A stretch of DNA of 64,000 nucleotides from Granulosicoccus sp. Lineage in GTDB: Bacteria; Pseudomonadota; Gammaproteobacteria; Granulosicoccales; Granulosicoccaceae. Positions 37,721 to 46,889 of this stretch are shown here, in pieces. The notes beneath the pieces were generated by a model that had not been told where the DNA came from, searched no databases, and saw only the letters and a list, made by a program, of their open reading frames with translations. The stretch is from positions 21,574 to 85,573 of the forward strand of contig JAHDGK010000018.1 of the NCBI GenBank assembly GCA_020627685.1, in the 5' to 3' direction. The position numbers were made by a program, and so were the translations under genes. How positions within the stretch are numbered: position 1 is the stretch's first letter; each line of letters opens with the position of its first letter.

Positions 37721-39724
37721 ATGATAAAAACACTACTCATTGCCAACCGCGGTGAAATTGCCTGCCGTGTTATTCGAAGTGCAAAGAAGCTGGGTATGAA
37801 TACGGTGGCTGTGTATTCAACAGCCGATAGAAACGCGCAGCATGTTAAGCAGGCCGATCAAGCGGTTTGTGTAGGGCCAGCGCTTGCCTCTGAAAGCTAC
37901 TTATCCATAAACGCAATTATCGATGCGGCCAAGAAAACAGGCGCCGATGCCATTCATCCCGGCTATGGTTTCTTGTCAGAAAACCCCGAATTTGTAGATG
38001 CCTGCGTTGCCAATGGTATTTGTTTCGTCGGTCCTTCTGCTGCCGCCATGCGCGCAATGGGGCGAAAGGATGCCGCCAAACTGCTGATGGAAAAAGCGGG
38101 TGTGCCAGTGGTGCCCGGCTATCATGGTGAAAATCAGGATCCAGAGTTTCTAGCAGAGCAGGCTCTTGAAATTGGGTATCCGGTACTCATAAAAGCACGG
38201 TCTGGGGGTGGTGGCAAAGGTATGAGACGAGTCGATGATGCGCATGATTTTGCTGCAAGTCTCGAATCGGCTCAACGAGAGGCGCAGGCAAGTTTTAGCG
38301 ATGCGCATGTGTTGATTGAAAAATACGTATCCAAGCCCAGACACATCGAAGTGCAGGTCTTTGGTGATTCTCACGGTAACGTTGTGCATTTGTTCGAGCG
38401 CGACTGCTCGTTGCAGCGGCGACATCAAAAGGTGATAGAAGAAGCGCCTGCTCCGGGTATGACCGACGATGTGCGACAAGCGATGACGCAAGCGGCTGTA
38501 ACGGCGGCGCGCGCTATCGACTACGAAGGCGCCGGAACCATAGAGTTTATTGTCGATGGCAGCGCAGGGCTTCGCACAGACGGTTTCTGGTTCATGGAGA
38601 TGAACACTCGGTTGCAGGTGGAGCATCCCGTTACTGAGGCCATAACAGGTGTTGATCTTGTTGAGTGGCAGTTGCAGGCAGCGTCGGGTGGTGAAATACC
38701 CAAAAGGCAAGAGGAGCTGACAATACAGGGGCATTCCGTAGAGGCTCGCCTATACGCAGAAGACCCGGTTGCAGGTTTTTTACCCGCCACAGGACGCCTG
38801 CAATATCTTGATTTCGCACGTTCCGGTCGAGTGGATAGCGGGGTGGTGGAAGGAGACGAAATACTCCCTTACTACGATCCTCTATTGGCCAAGTTGATAA
38901 CGCACTCTGCTGACAGGCTGTCGGCTTTCCGAACTCTCGCTGATCAGCTAGCAACTTCAAAAGTATTAGGGACAAAAACAAATCGCGAGTTTCTATGGCG
39001 TTTGTTAAGTCATGATGAAGTTTGCAGTGGCGATTTCGACACCTCCTTTATCGACGTAAATTTACAGAGTCTGATTGAACAGACGAATGAGGCACGTTTG
39101 ATTGCGGTGGCCTGCCATGAGCTAATTAACCCGTCAGCGCTCGGCGGCGCGGATGAACCCACTACTCTGGCCACTGCTCGACAATTAGGTTGCTGGCAGA
39201 TATGGGGGAGTTGTGAGCGGTGTATTGAAGTAGAGATCGACGATGTTGCTCATACCCTTAGGGCGATTGAAAGTGATAAAGACGATGGCTGGGTCATTCA
39301 CAGCGACAGTATCGATAATTATCCAAAAGCTGGCGTGCACATTAAGCGTTTGTCTTTCACTCGTAGCATCATCGACGGGGTTGAATGTCCGGTTTGCGTT
39401 GTGCCCACCGATGAGCAGATTCACGTGCAAATTGGCGCGCAATCGGCCTCGTATGGGCGGGTGGTTTCGGGCGCGGGCTTGTCATCGGGTAAGACAGACG
39501 ATGCGATTATTGCACCCATGCCCGGTCGAATCGTGGCGGTTCACTGCAATGTTGGCGATGCTGTGTCTGCCGGTCAGGCTTTGATCAGCATGGAGGCTAT
39601 GAAAATGGAGCAGGATTTATGCGCCTCTAAAGAGGGTGTGGTCGAAATTCTGGCTGTCGCCGCTGGGGATCAAGTGGCTCAGGGCGACGAGTTGCTGAGA
39701 TTGGCCCCAGACCCGGATGCTTAA
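37721..39724 (+). CDS. Methylcrotonyl-CoA carboxylase, biotin-containing (alpha) subunit
   Basis: Carboxylates biotin with ATP and bicarbonate and carries it to the beta subunit. The 667-residue protein has a biotin carboxylase domain (IANRGEIACRVIRSAKKLG at the start, ATP-grasp loop KARSGGGGKGMR, catalytic EMNTRLQVEHPVTE), a linker/BT domain, and a C-terminal biotinyl domain with AMKM, the biotinylated Lys at about 628. Context with the isovaleryl-CoA dehydrogenase and the beta subunit gives the substrate. The gene ends the cluster; HMG-CoA lyase is not in the window. Confidence 0.93.
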   Translation: MIKTLLIANRGEIACRVIRSAKKLGMNTVAVYSTADRNAQHVKQADQAVCVGPALASESYLSINAIIDAAKKTGADAIHPGYGFLSENPEFVDACVANGICFVGPSAAAMRAMGRKDAAKLLMEKAGVPVVPGYHGENQDPEFLAEQALEIGYPVLIKARSGGGGKGMRRVDDAHDFAASLESAQREAQASFSDAHVLIEKYVSKPRHIEVQVFGDSHGNVVHLFERDCSLQRRHQKVIEEAPAPGMTDDVRQAMTQAAVTAARAIDYEGAGTIEFIVDGSAGLRTDGFWFMEMNTRLQVEHPVTEAITGVDLVEWQLQAASGGEIPKRQEELTIQGHSVEARLYAEDPVAGFLPATGRLQYLDFARSGRVDSGVVEGDEILPYYDPLLAKLITHSADRLSAFRTLADQLATSKVLGTKTNREFLWRLLSHDEVCSGDFDTSFIDVNLQSLIEQTNEARLIAVACHELINPSALGGADEPTTLATARQLGCWQIWGSCERCIEVEIDDVAHTLRAIESDKDDGWVIHSDSIDNYPKAGVHIKRLSFTRSIIDGVECPVCVVPTDEQIHVQIGAQSASYGRVVSGAGLSSGKTDDAIIAPMPGRIVAVHCNVGDAVSAGQALISMEAMKMEQDLCASKEGVVEILAVAAGDQVAQGDELLRLAPDPDA

Positions 39725-40039
39725 AAGCTATTTTCGCGACAAATACTTGACTGTTATTCACATCGGCATTGCTATTGCAGCATCGATCAGACGAGTATGA
39801 ACAGTAGTGGTTACAACACTGGCGGCTAGTTCGCCAGACTGTTATACTTAGTGGATTAGTTAGCAGCGAACTCCCTTTGCAAGTGTTTCTCTTGCGGATA
39901 GTAGCGGTGCTTAGGTGAGCAATCCGTATCTGCTCACAGAGTCAGTCATAAGAATTTTTAAAAGGCTCCGTACGGAGCCTTTTTCTTTGGTTAATCGGTT
40001 TTTTTAGTTTTAGTCGTTCTTTTTTCAAGGTTTTAGTTT
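39725..40039 (+). promoter_or_regulatory. Leader region of the rimP-nusA-infB operon
   Basis: The 315-base gap holds an extended -10, TG-T-TATACT (39840-39848), with no good -35, which would start RNA near 39855. The resulting leader of about 185 bases contains a hairpin GTGAGCA/TGCTCAC (39915-39937) and then an intrinsic terminator (39961-39984), followed by 55 T-rich bases before rimP. Weaker hairpin TGGCG/CGCCA (39820-39836) lies upstream of the -10. Confidence 0.5.
39961..39984 (+). terminator. Intrinsic terminator upstream of rimP
   Basis: A 9-bp stem AAAGGCTCC/GGAGCCTTT with a GTAC loop; the T run continues to 39984. It may end the upstream catabolic transcript or act as an attenuator within the rimP leader. 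Confidence 0.8.
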
Positions 40040-40498
40040 ATGCAACGAGCCAGCGCTCCAGTCGTACAAGTGATCGAACCGGTAGTCACCGGGCTCGGCT
40101 ACGAGCTTGTGGGCGCAGAATTCGGCCAGGCAGAAAACGGAACCACTTTACGGGTCTACATCGATAAGCCGGAAGGCATTGTCATGGAAGATTGTGCGGC
40201 CGTCAGTCGCCAGCTTAATGCAGTTCTGGATGTTGAAGACACGATTAAAAGTGCCTACTTACTGGAGGTTTCTTCCCCCGGCGTCGACCGCCCTCTGTTT
40301 ACAGAGGCGCACTTTGCCGAGCAGATTGGTGAAGAGGTTCGGGTACGAATGGCCGATGGTGTCAACGGTCGCAGAAACTTTAAAGGCGAGCTAATCGCTG
40401 TGAAAGATGGCATTGCGACGGTTGAAGTGGACGGGATCGACTACGATTTACCTGTTGTTGATGTTGAACAAGCTCACGTGAAAGGACGTCTTCCTTAG
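40040..40498 (+). CDS. rimP: Ribosome maturation factor RimP
   Basis: Needed for 30S subunit maturation. The 152-residue protein has the N-terminal alpha/beta domain (GYELVGAEFGQ, LRVYIDKPEGI, CAAVSRQLNAVLD, LEVSSPGVDRPL) and a C-terminal SH3-like domain (FKGELIAVKDG). It leads the conserved rimP-nusA-infB-rbfA-truB operon. The Shine-Dalgarno site is weak (AAGG about 11 bases upstream). Confidence 0.95.
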   Translation: MQRASAPVVQVIEPVVTGLGYELVGAEFGQAENGTTLRVYIDKPEGIVMEDCAAVSRQLNAVLDVEDTIKSAYLLEVSSPGVDRPLFTEAHFAEQIGEEVRVRMADGVNGRRNFKGELIAVKDGIATVEVDGIDYDLPVVDVEQAHVKGRLP

Positions 40499-40573
40499 CG
40501 TGTTAGCGAAACGAATTAATTGTTTATCAAGTGGGAGTGCATCTATGTACTTGCGAATTGAGGCTCACGGGCA

Positions 40574-42094
40574 ATGAGTAAAGATATACTGCTAGTCGTG
40601 GACGCTGTGTCCAACGAAAAAGGCGTTGATGAAGGCATCATCTTTGAAGCTTTGGAGGCGGCGCTCGCGTCTGCTACCCGAAAGCGGCACGGTGGTGACA
40701 TCGAGGTTCGCGTCAAAATCGACCGGGCAACCGGCGACTACAACACCTACCGTTGTTGGGAAGTCGTCGCTGACGACGCCGAGATGGAATTCCCGCTGCG
40801 ACAAATCACTATTTCTGCTGCGCAATATGACGACCCAAGCCTCGAACTCGGTGGCTTCGTAGAAGAAGAAATCGAATCAGTAGATTTCGGCCGAATTGCT
40901 GCTCAAACAGCGAAACAGGTCATCGTACAGAAAGTGCGTGAAGCTGAACGTGAAAGAGTCGTTGATGCTTATCGCGACCGCGTCGGTGAGTTGGTCATGG
41001 GTATTGTCAAGCGTCTAGAGCGTGGTGGGGTCTACCTGGACTTGGGATCCAACGCTGAAGCCTATATATCCCGCGAAGACATGATTCCTCGTGAAGCAGT
41101 GAGACCGGGCGATCGCCTACGTGGATATTTACGCGAAGTGCGCAGTGAGCCACGTGGCCCACAGCTGTTCGTTACGCGTACAGCTCCTGAATTCCTTATC
41201 GAGTTGTTCAAGCTGGAAGTGCCTGAAGTGGGACAGGGCGTCATAGTGATTAACGGTGCAGCTCGTGATCCTAGCGCTCGCGCAAAGATCGCTGTGTCAT
41301 CACTCGATCCTCGCTTGGATCCGGTGGGTGCGTGTGTTGGTATGCGTGGTTCGCGAGTTCAGACGGTTTCCAATGAATTGGCGGGCGAGCGAATCGATAT
41401 CATTTTGCACAACGATAACCCGGCCCAGTTTGTTATCAACGCAATGGCGCCTGCAGAAGTTAAAGGCATCGTTGTCGACGAAGACAAGCGCAGCATGGAT
41501 ATCGCAGTAGAAAATGAAAAGCTGTCGTTGGCCATCGGACGTGGCGGTCAAAATGTACGGCTGGCCTCTGAGCTTACTGGCTGGACCCTCAACGTCATGG
41601 ATGAGTCGGCGGCAGAAGAAAAGAGCGAAGAGGAATCCAAGGTCACGCTTCAAGCTTTCGTAGAACAGCTAGATGTTGACGAAGAAGTCGCTTTGATCCT
41701 AGTACAGGAAGGCTTCACAACAGTGGAAGAGGTGGCGTACGTGCCGCGTGACGAGCTGTTGGATATTGATGAATTTGAAGAAGAGATCGTTGATGAACTT
41801 CGTAGTCGTGCACAAGATGCTCTGTTGACGAAGGCCATTGCGACTGAAGAAAAGCTGGGTGGCAATACGCCAACGGCAGAATTAATTGCTATGGAAGGCA
41901 TGAACGAAGAGTTAGCACTGGAAATGGCAGGCCACGAAATCGTGACTGTTGACGATCTTGCAGACCAGTCAGTTGATGATCTGATGGTAGTGCAAGGTAT
42001 GAACGAAGAATTAGCTGCAACGCTCATCATGAAGGCAAGAGAAAGTTGGTTTGCTGAGGAAGAAGCCGAAGAGGCCACTGCAGCAGCAAAGTAA
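40574..42094 (+). CDS. nusA: Transcription termination/antitermination factor NusA
   Basis: Binds RNA polymerase and nascent RNA to control pausing, termination and antitermination. The 506-residue protein has an N-terminal polymerase-binding domain, an S1 domain ([14 protein letters not shown] near 137), two KH domains ([13 protein letters not shown] and [18 protein letters not shown]), and two acidic C-terminal repeats, each containing GMNEELA. This is the long gammaproteobacterial form. In E. coli NusA represses its own operon, which is relevant to the terminator-bearing leader. Confidence 0.97.
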   Translation: MSKDILLVVDAVSNEKGVDEGIIFEALEAALASATRKRHGGDIEVRVKIDRATGDYNTYRCWEVVADDAEMEFPLRQITISAAQYDDPSLELGGFVEEEIESVDFGRIAAQTAKQVIVQKVREAERERVVDAYRDRVGELVMGIVKRLERGGVYLDLGSNAEAYISREDMIPREAVRPGDRLRGYLREVRSEPRGPQLFVTRTAPEFLIELFKLEVPEVGQGVIVINGAARDPSARAKIAVSSLDPRLDPVGACVGMRGSRVQTVSNELAGERIDIILHNDNPAQFVINAMAPAEVKGIVVDEDKRSMDIAVENEKLSLAIGRGGQNVRLASELTGWTLNVMDESAAEEKSEEESKVTLQAFVEQLDVDEEVALILVQEGFTTVEEVAYVPRDELLDIDEFEEEIVDELRSRAQDALLTKAIATEEKLGGNTPTAELIAMEGMNEELALEMAGHEIVTVDDLADQSVDDLMVVQGMNEELAATLIMKARESWFAEEEAEEATAAAK

Positions 42095-42163
42095 GTCGGC
42101 ATGTTTGATTGAACGCAGTACCTTCCGGGCAACCGGTTGTACGGGGAAAAGACAAGAGAAGCT

Positions 42164-45031
42164 ATGGCTGAAGTAACAGTAAAACAGCTCGCACAGGTAG
42201 TAGGTACGCCTATCGACAAGCTGCTCGAGCAGCTTTCCGATGCTGGCATTGCCAAGACCGGTGAAGGCGACATGATCTCCGATTCGGAGAAGCTGACACT
42301 GCTAACGCACCTTCGTGAGTCGCGAGGTCAGGCGGGCACGGGTGGTCCTGCGAAAAAGATTACGCTTAAGCGTAAGCGGGTTAGCGAGCTTAAAACTGAT
42401 GCATCAGGACGACGCAAGGTTAATGTTGAAGTGCGCACAAAGCGTACTTACGTTCGCCCCGGCGATGAGCCTGAGGCGGAGCCGGAAGCACCGGCAGCGG
42501 TTGAGGCTGCTCCTGAAGTGCAAGATGCAGCGCCTGTTGACACCGCACCTGCCGAACAAGCCCCGGTTGCCGAAGTCGCTGATACCTCTGATGTAGCAGA
42601 TCAAGTGGCTGCTCAAGCTGCAAAGCAAGCGTCCGATGATGCGGCTGCAGCGGTAGCGGCCCAAGTTGCCGCAGCTAGCGCAGCAGCTTCTACCTCTAAC
42701 GATGATGCTGCTGTCGGCGATGAACCTGCGCTCGATCCGGCCGCAGAGGCCATGCGCCAGGCGGAGGCACAAGCTGCCGCAGCTGCAGCCCAGGCAGAAC
42801 AAGCACCGGCTGCGCCGGCTGCAGATATTTCACCGGCCGAGAAGGCGAGGCTTGCTCGAGAAGCTGAGCGCCGTCTCGAAATGGAGCAACAAGCTCGTGC
42901 CGCAGCAGAGCGCATGGCTGAGAAACAGGTTGCTGCCGAAAGACGCAAAGAATCTGACGAAAACGCGAAGCGTGAGCGTGAGCGACGTGAGCAGGAACGT
43001 GTCGCTGCAGAGCTGCAGCGCCGAGCTGCTATGGAAGCTCAACAAGCGGCCAGTAGTAATGATCGCGGTGGTTCACGTGGCGGCGACAAGCCGAAAGGCA
43101 AGGGTCGTGGAAAAGGTGGTGCTGGCGGCGGTGGCGGTGGCGGCGATACCCGTTATGGTCGTAACCAGTTGCATGTTGCCAAGGGCAAGTCAGGTCGACG
43201 TAAGGGTAAAGCCAAGAGAGCAGTACCGGCGAATTTCGAAGCGAAGCATGCTTTCGAAAGGCCGACAACGCCTGTCGTCCGTGATGTTGATGTCCCTGAG
43301 ACCATAACCGTTGCCGAACTGGCCAACAAAATGGCGGTTAAGGCTGCAGAAGTTATCAAAGCGATGATGACGATGGGTGTCATGGCTACGATTAACCAAA
43401 TTCTCGATCAGGATACTGCGATCCTGGTAGTCGAGGAAATGGGGCACAAAGCTAACCCAATGAGCGCAGACGATGTCGAAGCAGCGCTGGCGGCATTGGT
43501 TGCCGGTGAGCGTGAAGGCGACGCAGTACCTCGTCCGCCTGTCGTAACCATCATGGGTCACGTCGATCACGGTAAAACCTCTCTACTCGATTACATCCGA
43601 ACGTCACGAGTAGCGTCTGGTGAGGCTGGCGGTATCACGCAGCACATCGGTGCTTACCAGTCCGAAACTGAAAACGGTGTCATCACCTTCCTTGATACTC
43701 CGGGTCACGCAGCATTTACATCAATGCGTGCTCGTGGTGCTCAGGCTACCGATATTGTCGTGCTGGTTGTTGCAGCGGATGACGGCGTTATGCCTCAAAC
43801 TATTGAGGGTATCCAACACGCACGCTCTGCCGATGTTCCGCTGATCATTGCCATCAACAAGATGGATAAAGAAAACGCCGATCCTGAACGTGTCCGAAAT
43901 GAGCTATCTCAGCACGAAGTCATCTCAGAAGAATGGGGCGGGGATGTACAGTTCGTGCCATTGTCTGCTCTGACCGGTGAAGGTGTCGATCAGCTCCTTG
44001 AAGCTCTGATACTTCAGTCTGAAGTACTTGAGTTGGCCGCTGTACCTGAAGGTAATGCTGCGGGTGTTGTTATCGAAGCTTCTCTTGACAAAGGTAAGGG
44101 GCCAGTGGCCACCATCCTTGTTCAGGAAGGAACTCTCAAGCGTGGTGACAGTTTCATTTGTGGACAGGTCACGGGTCGTGTTCGTGCGATGTTCGATGAG
44201 AACGGTCAGGCCGTTCTAGAGGCCGGTCCATCCACACCGGTGCAGGTACTTGGTCTCTCTGCAACACCGAATGCGGGTGATGAAATGCTGGTTGCCGCCG
44301 ATGAAAAGAGTGCGCGCGAGCTTGCTGAACTTCGCTACGGTAAGCAACGTGATGCACGATTGGCAGAGCGACGTCCAGCCAGACTTGACGATGTGTTCTC
44401 GCAAATCAAAGGCAGCATGCCGGTTGTTAACTTTGTTGTAAAAGCAGACGTTAAAGGTAGTTTTGAAGCCATTCGAGACTCCTTAGAAAAGCTTTCAACT
44501 GAAGAAGTCGAAATTCGTATTGTCGGTGGTGGCGTTGGTGGTATCAACGAATCAGATGCCAATTTGGCGGCTGCTTCAAACGCTGTCTTGGTTGGCTTTA
44601 ATGTCCGTGCAGATGGTGCTGCGCGACGACTCATCCAAGAGCAGGAAACTGATCTGCGCTACTACAGCGTCATCTACGAACTCATAGACTTGGCTAAGCA
44701 ATTGGCGGGTGGTCTTCTGGCACCTGAGGTGCGCGAGCGCATTATTGGTAACGCTGAAGTTGGCGAGGTATTTACCTCACCGAAGTTTGGTCTTATCGCC
44801 GGTTGTATGGTTGTCGACGGAGTGGTGCGTAAGGACGAACCTATTCGCGTACTGCGTGATAACGTTGTTATCTACGAAGGTGAGCTTGAGTCACTCCGAC
44901 GCTTCAAAGACGATGTTAAAGAAGTGCGTATGGGAACGGAATGCGGTATCGGTGTAAAGAATTACACCGATGTGAAGCCGGGTGACGTTATTGAAGTATT
45001 CGAAAGAACGGAAGTTGCCCGAACGCTATAG
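42164..45031 (+). CDS. infB: Translation initiation factor IF-2
   Basis: A GTPase that brings fMet-tRNA to the 30S subunit and promotes subunit joining. The 955-residue protein starts with the small IF2-N domain ([14 protein letters not shown]), then a long Ala/Glu/Arg/Gln-rich linker with a Gly-rich patch (GGAGGGGGGG), a second IF2-N, the G domain with GHVDHGKT near 465, DTPGHAAF and NKMD, and the fMet-tRNA-binding C2 domain. The frame is open to 42137, but ATG 42164 gives the family N-terminus with AGAGAA upstream. In-frame internal starts for shorter isoforms were not assessed. Confidence 0.97.
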   Translation: MAEVTVKQLAQVVGTPIDKLLEQLSDAGIAKTGEGDMISDSEKLTLLTHLRESRGQAGTGGPAKKITLKRKRVSELKTDASGRRKVNVEVRTKRTYVRPGDEPEAEPEAPAAVEAAPEVQDAAPVDTAPAEQAPVAEVADTSDVADQVAAQAAKQASDDAAAAVAAQVAAASAAASTSNDDAAVGDEPALDPAAEAMRQAEAQAAAAAAQAEQAPAAPAADISPAEKARLAREAERRLEMEQQARAAAERMAEKQVAAERRKESDENAKRERERREQERVAAELQRRAAMEAQQAASSNDRGGSRGGDKPKGKGRGKGGAGGGGGGGDTRYGRNQLHVAKGKSGRRKGKAKRAVPANFEAKHAFERPTTPVVRDVDVPETITVAELANKMAVKAAEVIKAMMTMGVMATINQILDQDTAILVVEEMGHKANPMSADDVEAALAALVAGEREGDAVPRPPVVTIMGHVDHGKTSLLDYIRTSRVASGEAGGITQHIGAYQSETENGVITFLDTPGHAAFTSMRARGAQATDIVVLVVAADDGVMPQTIEGIQHARSADVPLIIAINKMDKENADPERVRNELSQHEVISEEWGGDVQFVPLSALTGEGVDQLLEALILQSEVLELAAVPEGNAAGVVIEASLDKGKGPVATILVQEGTLKRGDSFICGQVTGRVRAMFDENGQAVLEAGPSTPVQVLGLSATPNAGDEMLVAADEKSARELAELRYGKQRDARLAERRPARLDDVFSQIKGSMPVVNFVVKADVKGSFEAIRDSLEKLSTEEVEIRIVGGGVGGINESDANLAAASNAVLVGFNVRADGAARRLIQEQETDLRYYSVIYELIDLAKQLAGGLLAPEVRERIIGNAEVGEVFTSPKFGLIAGCMVVDGVVRKDEPIRVLRDNVVIYEGELESLRRFKDDVKEVRMGTECGIGVKNYTDVKPGDVIEVFERTEVARTL

Positions 45032-45083
45032 CGCGGGCAATTTCTTTATCACATTGAAGTTCACGTTGAGACTGTAAACGCAA

Positions 45084-45524
45084 GTGCCGAACGATTATCC
45101 CCGAAGTCACCGAGTAGCTGACTTCATTCAACGTGAACTCTCTGGTCTCATCAGAACAGAGTTAAAGGATCCGCGTATCTCTCCGATGCTGACGATTGCA
45201 TCGGTTGAGGTGTCGCGTGACCTGTCTGTGGCTAAAGTTTATTTCTCTTTATTTGATCCTGAAGAGCGTCAGGAAACTCAAGAAGCACTCGGGCGTGCTT
45301 CGGGTTTTTTGCGCCGGCAATTAGCCCGGCAAATGAATACGCGCTCGGTCCCACAGTTGCGTTTTCACTACGATGATTCTGCTGAGCGTGGTGCGCATAT
45401 GTCTGCATTGATTGCTGATGCGGTAGCAACGAATACCACCAGCGAAGATGAAGGCGACAACGCTGACACCGATGGCGACGACAGTGACGCCAGTTCGAAA
45501 AATCGCAGTAACGACCCCTCTTAA
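45084..45524 (+). CDS. rbfA: 30S ribosome-binding factor RbfA
   Basis: A KH-fold protein that binds the immature 30S subunit near the 16S 5' end and aids maturation and cold adaptation. The first 115 residues match the family (RVADFIQRELSGLIRTELKD, SVEVSRDLSVAKVYFS, LRRQLARQMNTRSVPQLRF). The last 30 are an unusual Asp/Ser-rich acidic tail. The start is GTG at 45084. An extended truB frame would overlap this tail. Confidence 0.94.
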   Translation: MPNDYPRSHRVADFIQRELSGLIRTELKDPRISPMLTIASVEVSRDLSVAKVYFSLFDPEERQETQEALGRASGFLRRQLARQMNTRSVPQLRFHYDDSAERGAHMSALIADAVATNTTSEDEGDNADTDGDDSDASSKNRSNDPS

Positions 45525-45528
45525 AAAA

Positions 45529-46464
45529 TTGGCTCGTCGACGTCGGGGACGCCCGGTACACGGTATTCTTTTGTTGGACAAACCGTCAGGCGGTAGCTCC
45601 AATCATGCTCTTCAGAGAGCGAAAAGACTTTTTGATGCGCAAAAGGCTGGGCATACCGGAAGTCTGGACCCTCTGGCCACAGGCATGCTTCCGGTTTGCT
45701 TCGGTGAGGCGACTAAGCTAAGCGCCTTTCTTCTCGATGCTGACAAAGGTTATGAAACTACGCTGCAGTTGGGTGTAACGACCAATTCGGCTGACGCCGA
45801 CGGGGAAGTGCTTGAAACGCGTGATGTGCCGACCGATCTGACAGAGGAGCAATTTAAGCTCGTCTGTAATCAGTTTAAGGGACCGCTTCAGCAAGTACCG
45901 CCTATGGTCTCCGCTATCAAAATTGATGGCCAGCGATTGTACAAATTGGCACGTGAAGGCAAAGAGGTTGAACGTCCGGCGCGCTCAATTACGATCCATG
46001 ACTTGCAAGTACTTTCGTTTTCCGGCTCAACTGCCCGACTGGCGGTGAAGTGCTCTAAAGGTACCTATATTCGATCATTGGTGACCGATATCGGGGAGGC
46101 TATAGGTTGCGGTGCTCATGTCACGGCATTAAGGCGAACATTCGTGTCGCCTTTTGAGCGTCTGGAAATGCTGACGATGGAACACTTAGAATCCCGGTTC
46201 ACCGCCGATTTCAAATCCCTGGATGAGCTGCTTCTGCCTTTAGATGCCGGGTTGAGCCATCTGGCTGCCGTTTCCATTTCGGAAGAGGGATTAGCGACCT
46301 TTCGACGCGGGCAGTCGCCATTTTGTGTGCCGATCGCGAAAGCTGATTCAAGTGCGCAGGGGGTGTGCCGGGTTTATGACGAGCATGGCGTCATGGTCGG
46401 GCTAGGTGAGCTCTCAGAAACTGGCGAACAAGTCGCACCCCGGCGGGTGCTTCAATTCACCTGA
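45529..46464 (+). CDS. truB: tRNA pseudouridine-55 synthase TruB
   Basis: Converts U55 of the T-loop of tRNAs to pseudouridine. The catalytic region GHTGSLDPLATGMLP contains the essential Asp; KGYETTLQLG, QQVPPMVSAIKIDGQRLY and KCSKGTYIRSL follow, and a C-terminal PUA-like domain closes the protein. The frame opens at ATG 45448, overlapping rbfA, but that adds 27 residues with no family match. TTG 45529 gives MARRRRGRPVHGILLLDKP, matching E. coli [20 protein letters not shown], and sits 4 bases after the rbfA stop. Neither start has a strong ribosome-binding site, so the start is less certain than the gene. Confidence 0.93.
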   Translation: MARRRRGRPVHGILLLDKPSGGSSNHALQRAKRLFDAQKAGHTGSLDPLATGMLPVCFGEATKLSAFLLDADKGYETTLQLGVTTNSADADGEVLETRDVPTDLTEEQFKLVCNQFKGPLQQVPPMVSAIKIDGQRLYKLAREGKEVERPARSITIHDLQVLSFSGSTARLAVKCSKGTYIRSLVTDIGEAIGCGAHVTALRRTFVSPFERLEMLTMEHLESRFTADFKSLDELLLPLDAGLSHLAAVSISEEGLATFRRGQSPFCVPIAKADSSAQGVCRVYDEHGVMVGLGELSETGEQVAPRRVLQFT

Positions 46465-46466
46465 GC

Positions 46467-46475
46467 TGGTACAAT
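46467..46475 (+). promoter_or_regulatory. Putative rpsO promoter (extended -10)
   Basis: TGG-TACAAT is an extended -10 directly after truB, with no clear -35. E. coli rpsO also has its own promoter after truB. A hairpin ACCCGC/GCGGGT (46484-46506) lies in the leader, and the Shine-Dalgarno CGGAG sits between weak AGTA/TACT arms. Confidence 0.4.
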
Positions 46476-46562
46476 TAGGGGTTACCCGCGCTGATTGTTA
46501 GCGGGTGCTTCCCATTTAATCGTGTAAAACACATATTTAGTATTTTCGGAGTATTACTTTTA

Positions 46563-46835
46563 ATGTCTTGCTTAAGCGCTGAACGAAAGGCGGAAATCGT
46601 CAAAGAACACCAAATTGACTCTACAGACACGGGGTCACCAGAAGTACAAGTAGCATTGTTGTCTGCGAGAATTTCACACCTGACTGAACATTTCAAAGAA
46701 CACAAGCATGACCACCACTCACGACGTGGTTTGCTGAGAATGGTAAACCAGCGCCGTAAGCTGCTCGATTACCTGCACGGAAAAGACGCCACCCGCTATC
46801 AGAACCTGATCAAGCGCCTGGGTCTGCGCCGCTAA
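46563..46835 (+). CDS. rpsO: 30S ribosomal protein S15
   Basis: A primary 16S rRNA-binding protein of the small subunit. The 90-residue protein has all family hallmarks ([55 protein letters not shown]). CGGAG precedes the ATG. E. coli S15 represses its own translation through its leader; the leader here has hairpins but no proven equivalent. pnp follows, as in most proteobacteria. Confidence 0.97.
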   Translation: MSCLSAERKAEIVKEHQIDSTDTGSPEVQVALLSARISHLTEHFKEHKHDHHSRRGLLRMVNQRRKLLDYLHGKDATRYQNLIKRLGLRR

Positions 46836-46889
46836 CGCGAGCGCGACAAACTTCATCGAAGCTTTCGCCCTTCTTCTCAGGAACCCTCT

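Noticed and set aside
41650..42273. 207-codon minus-strand Ser-rich frame
   Set aside because: It is the antisense of the nusA 3' end and the start of infB, both certain genes.
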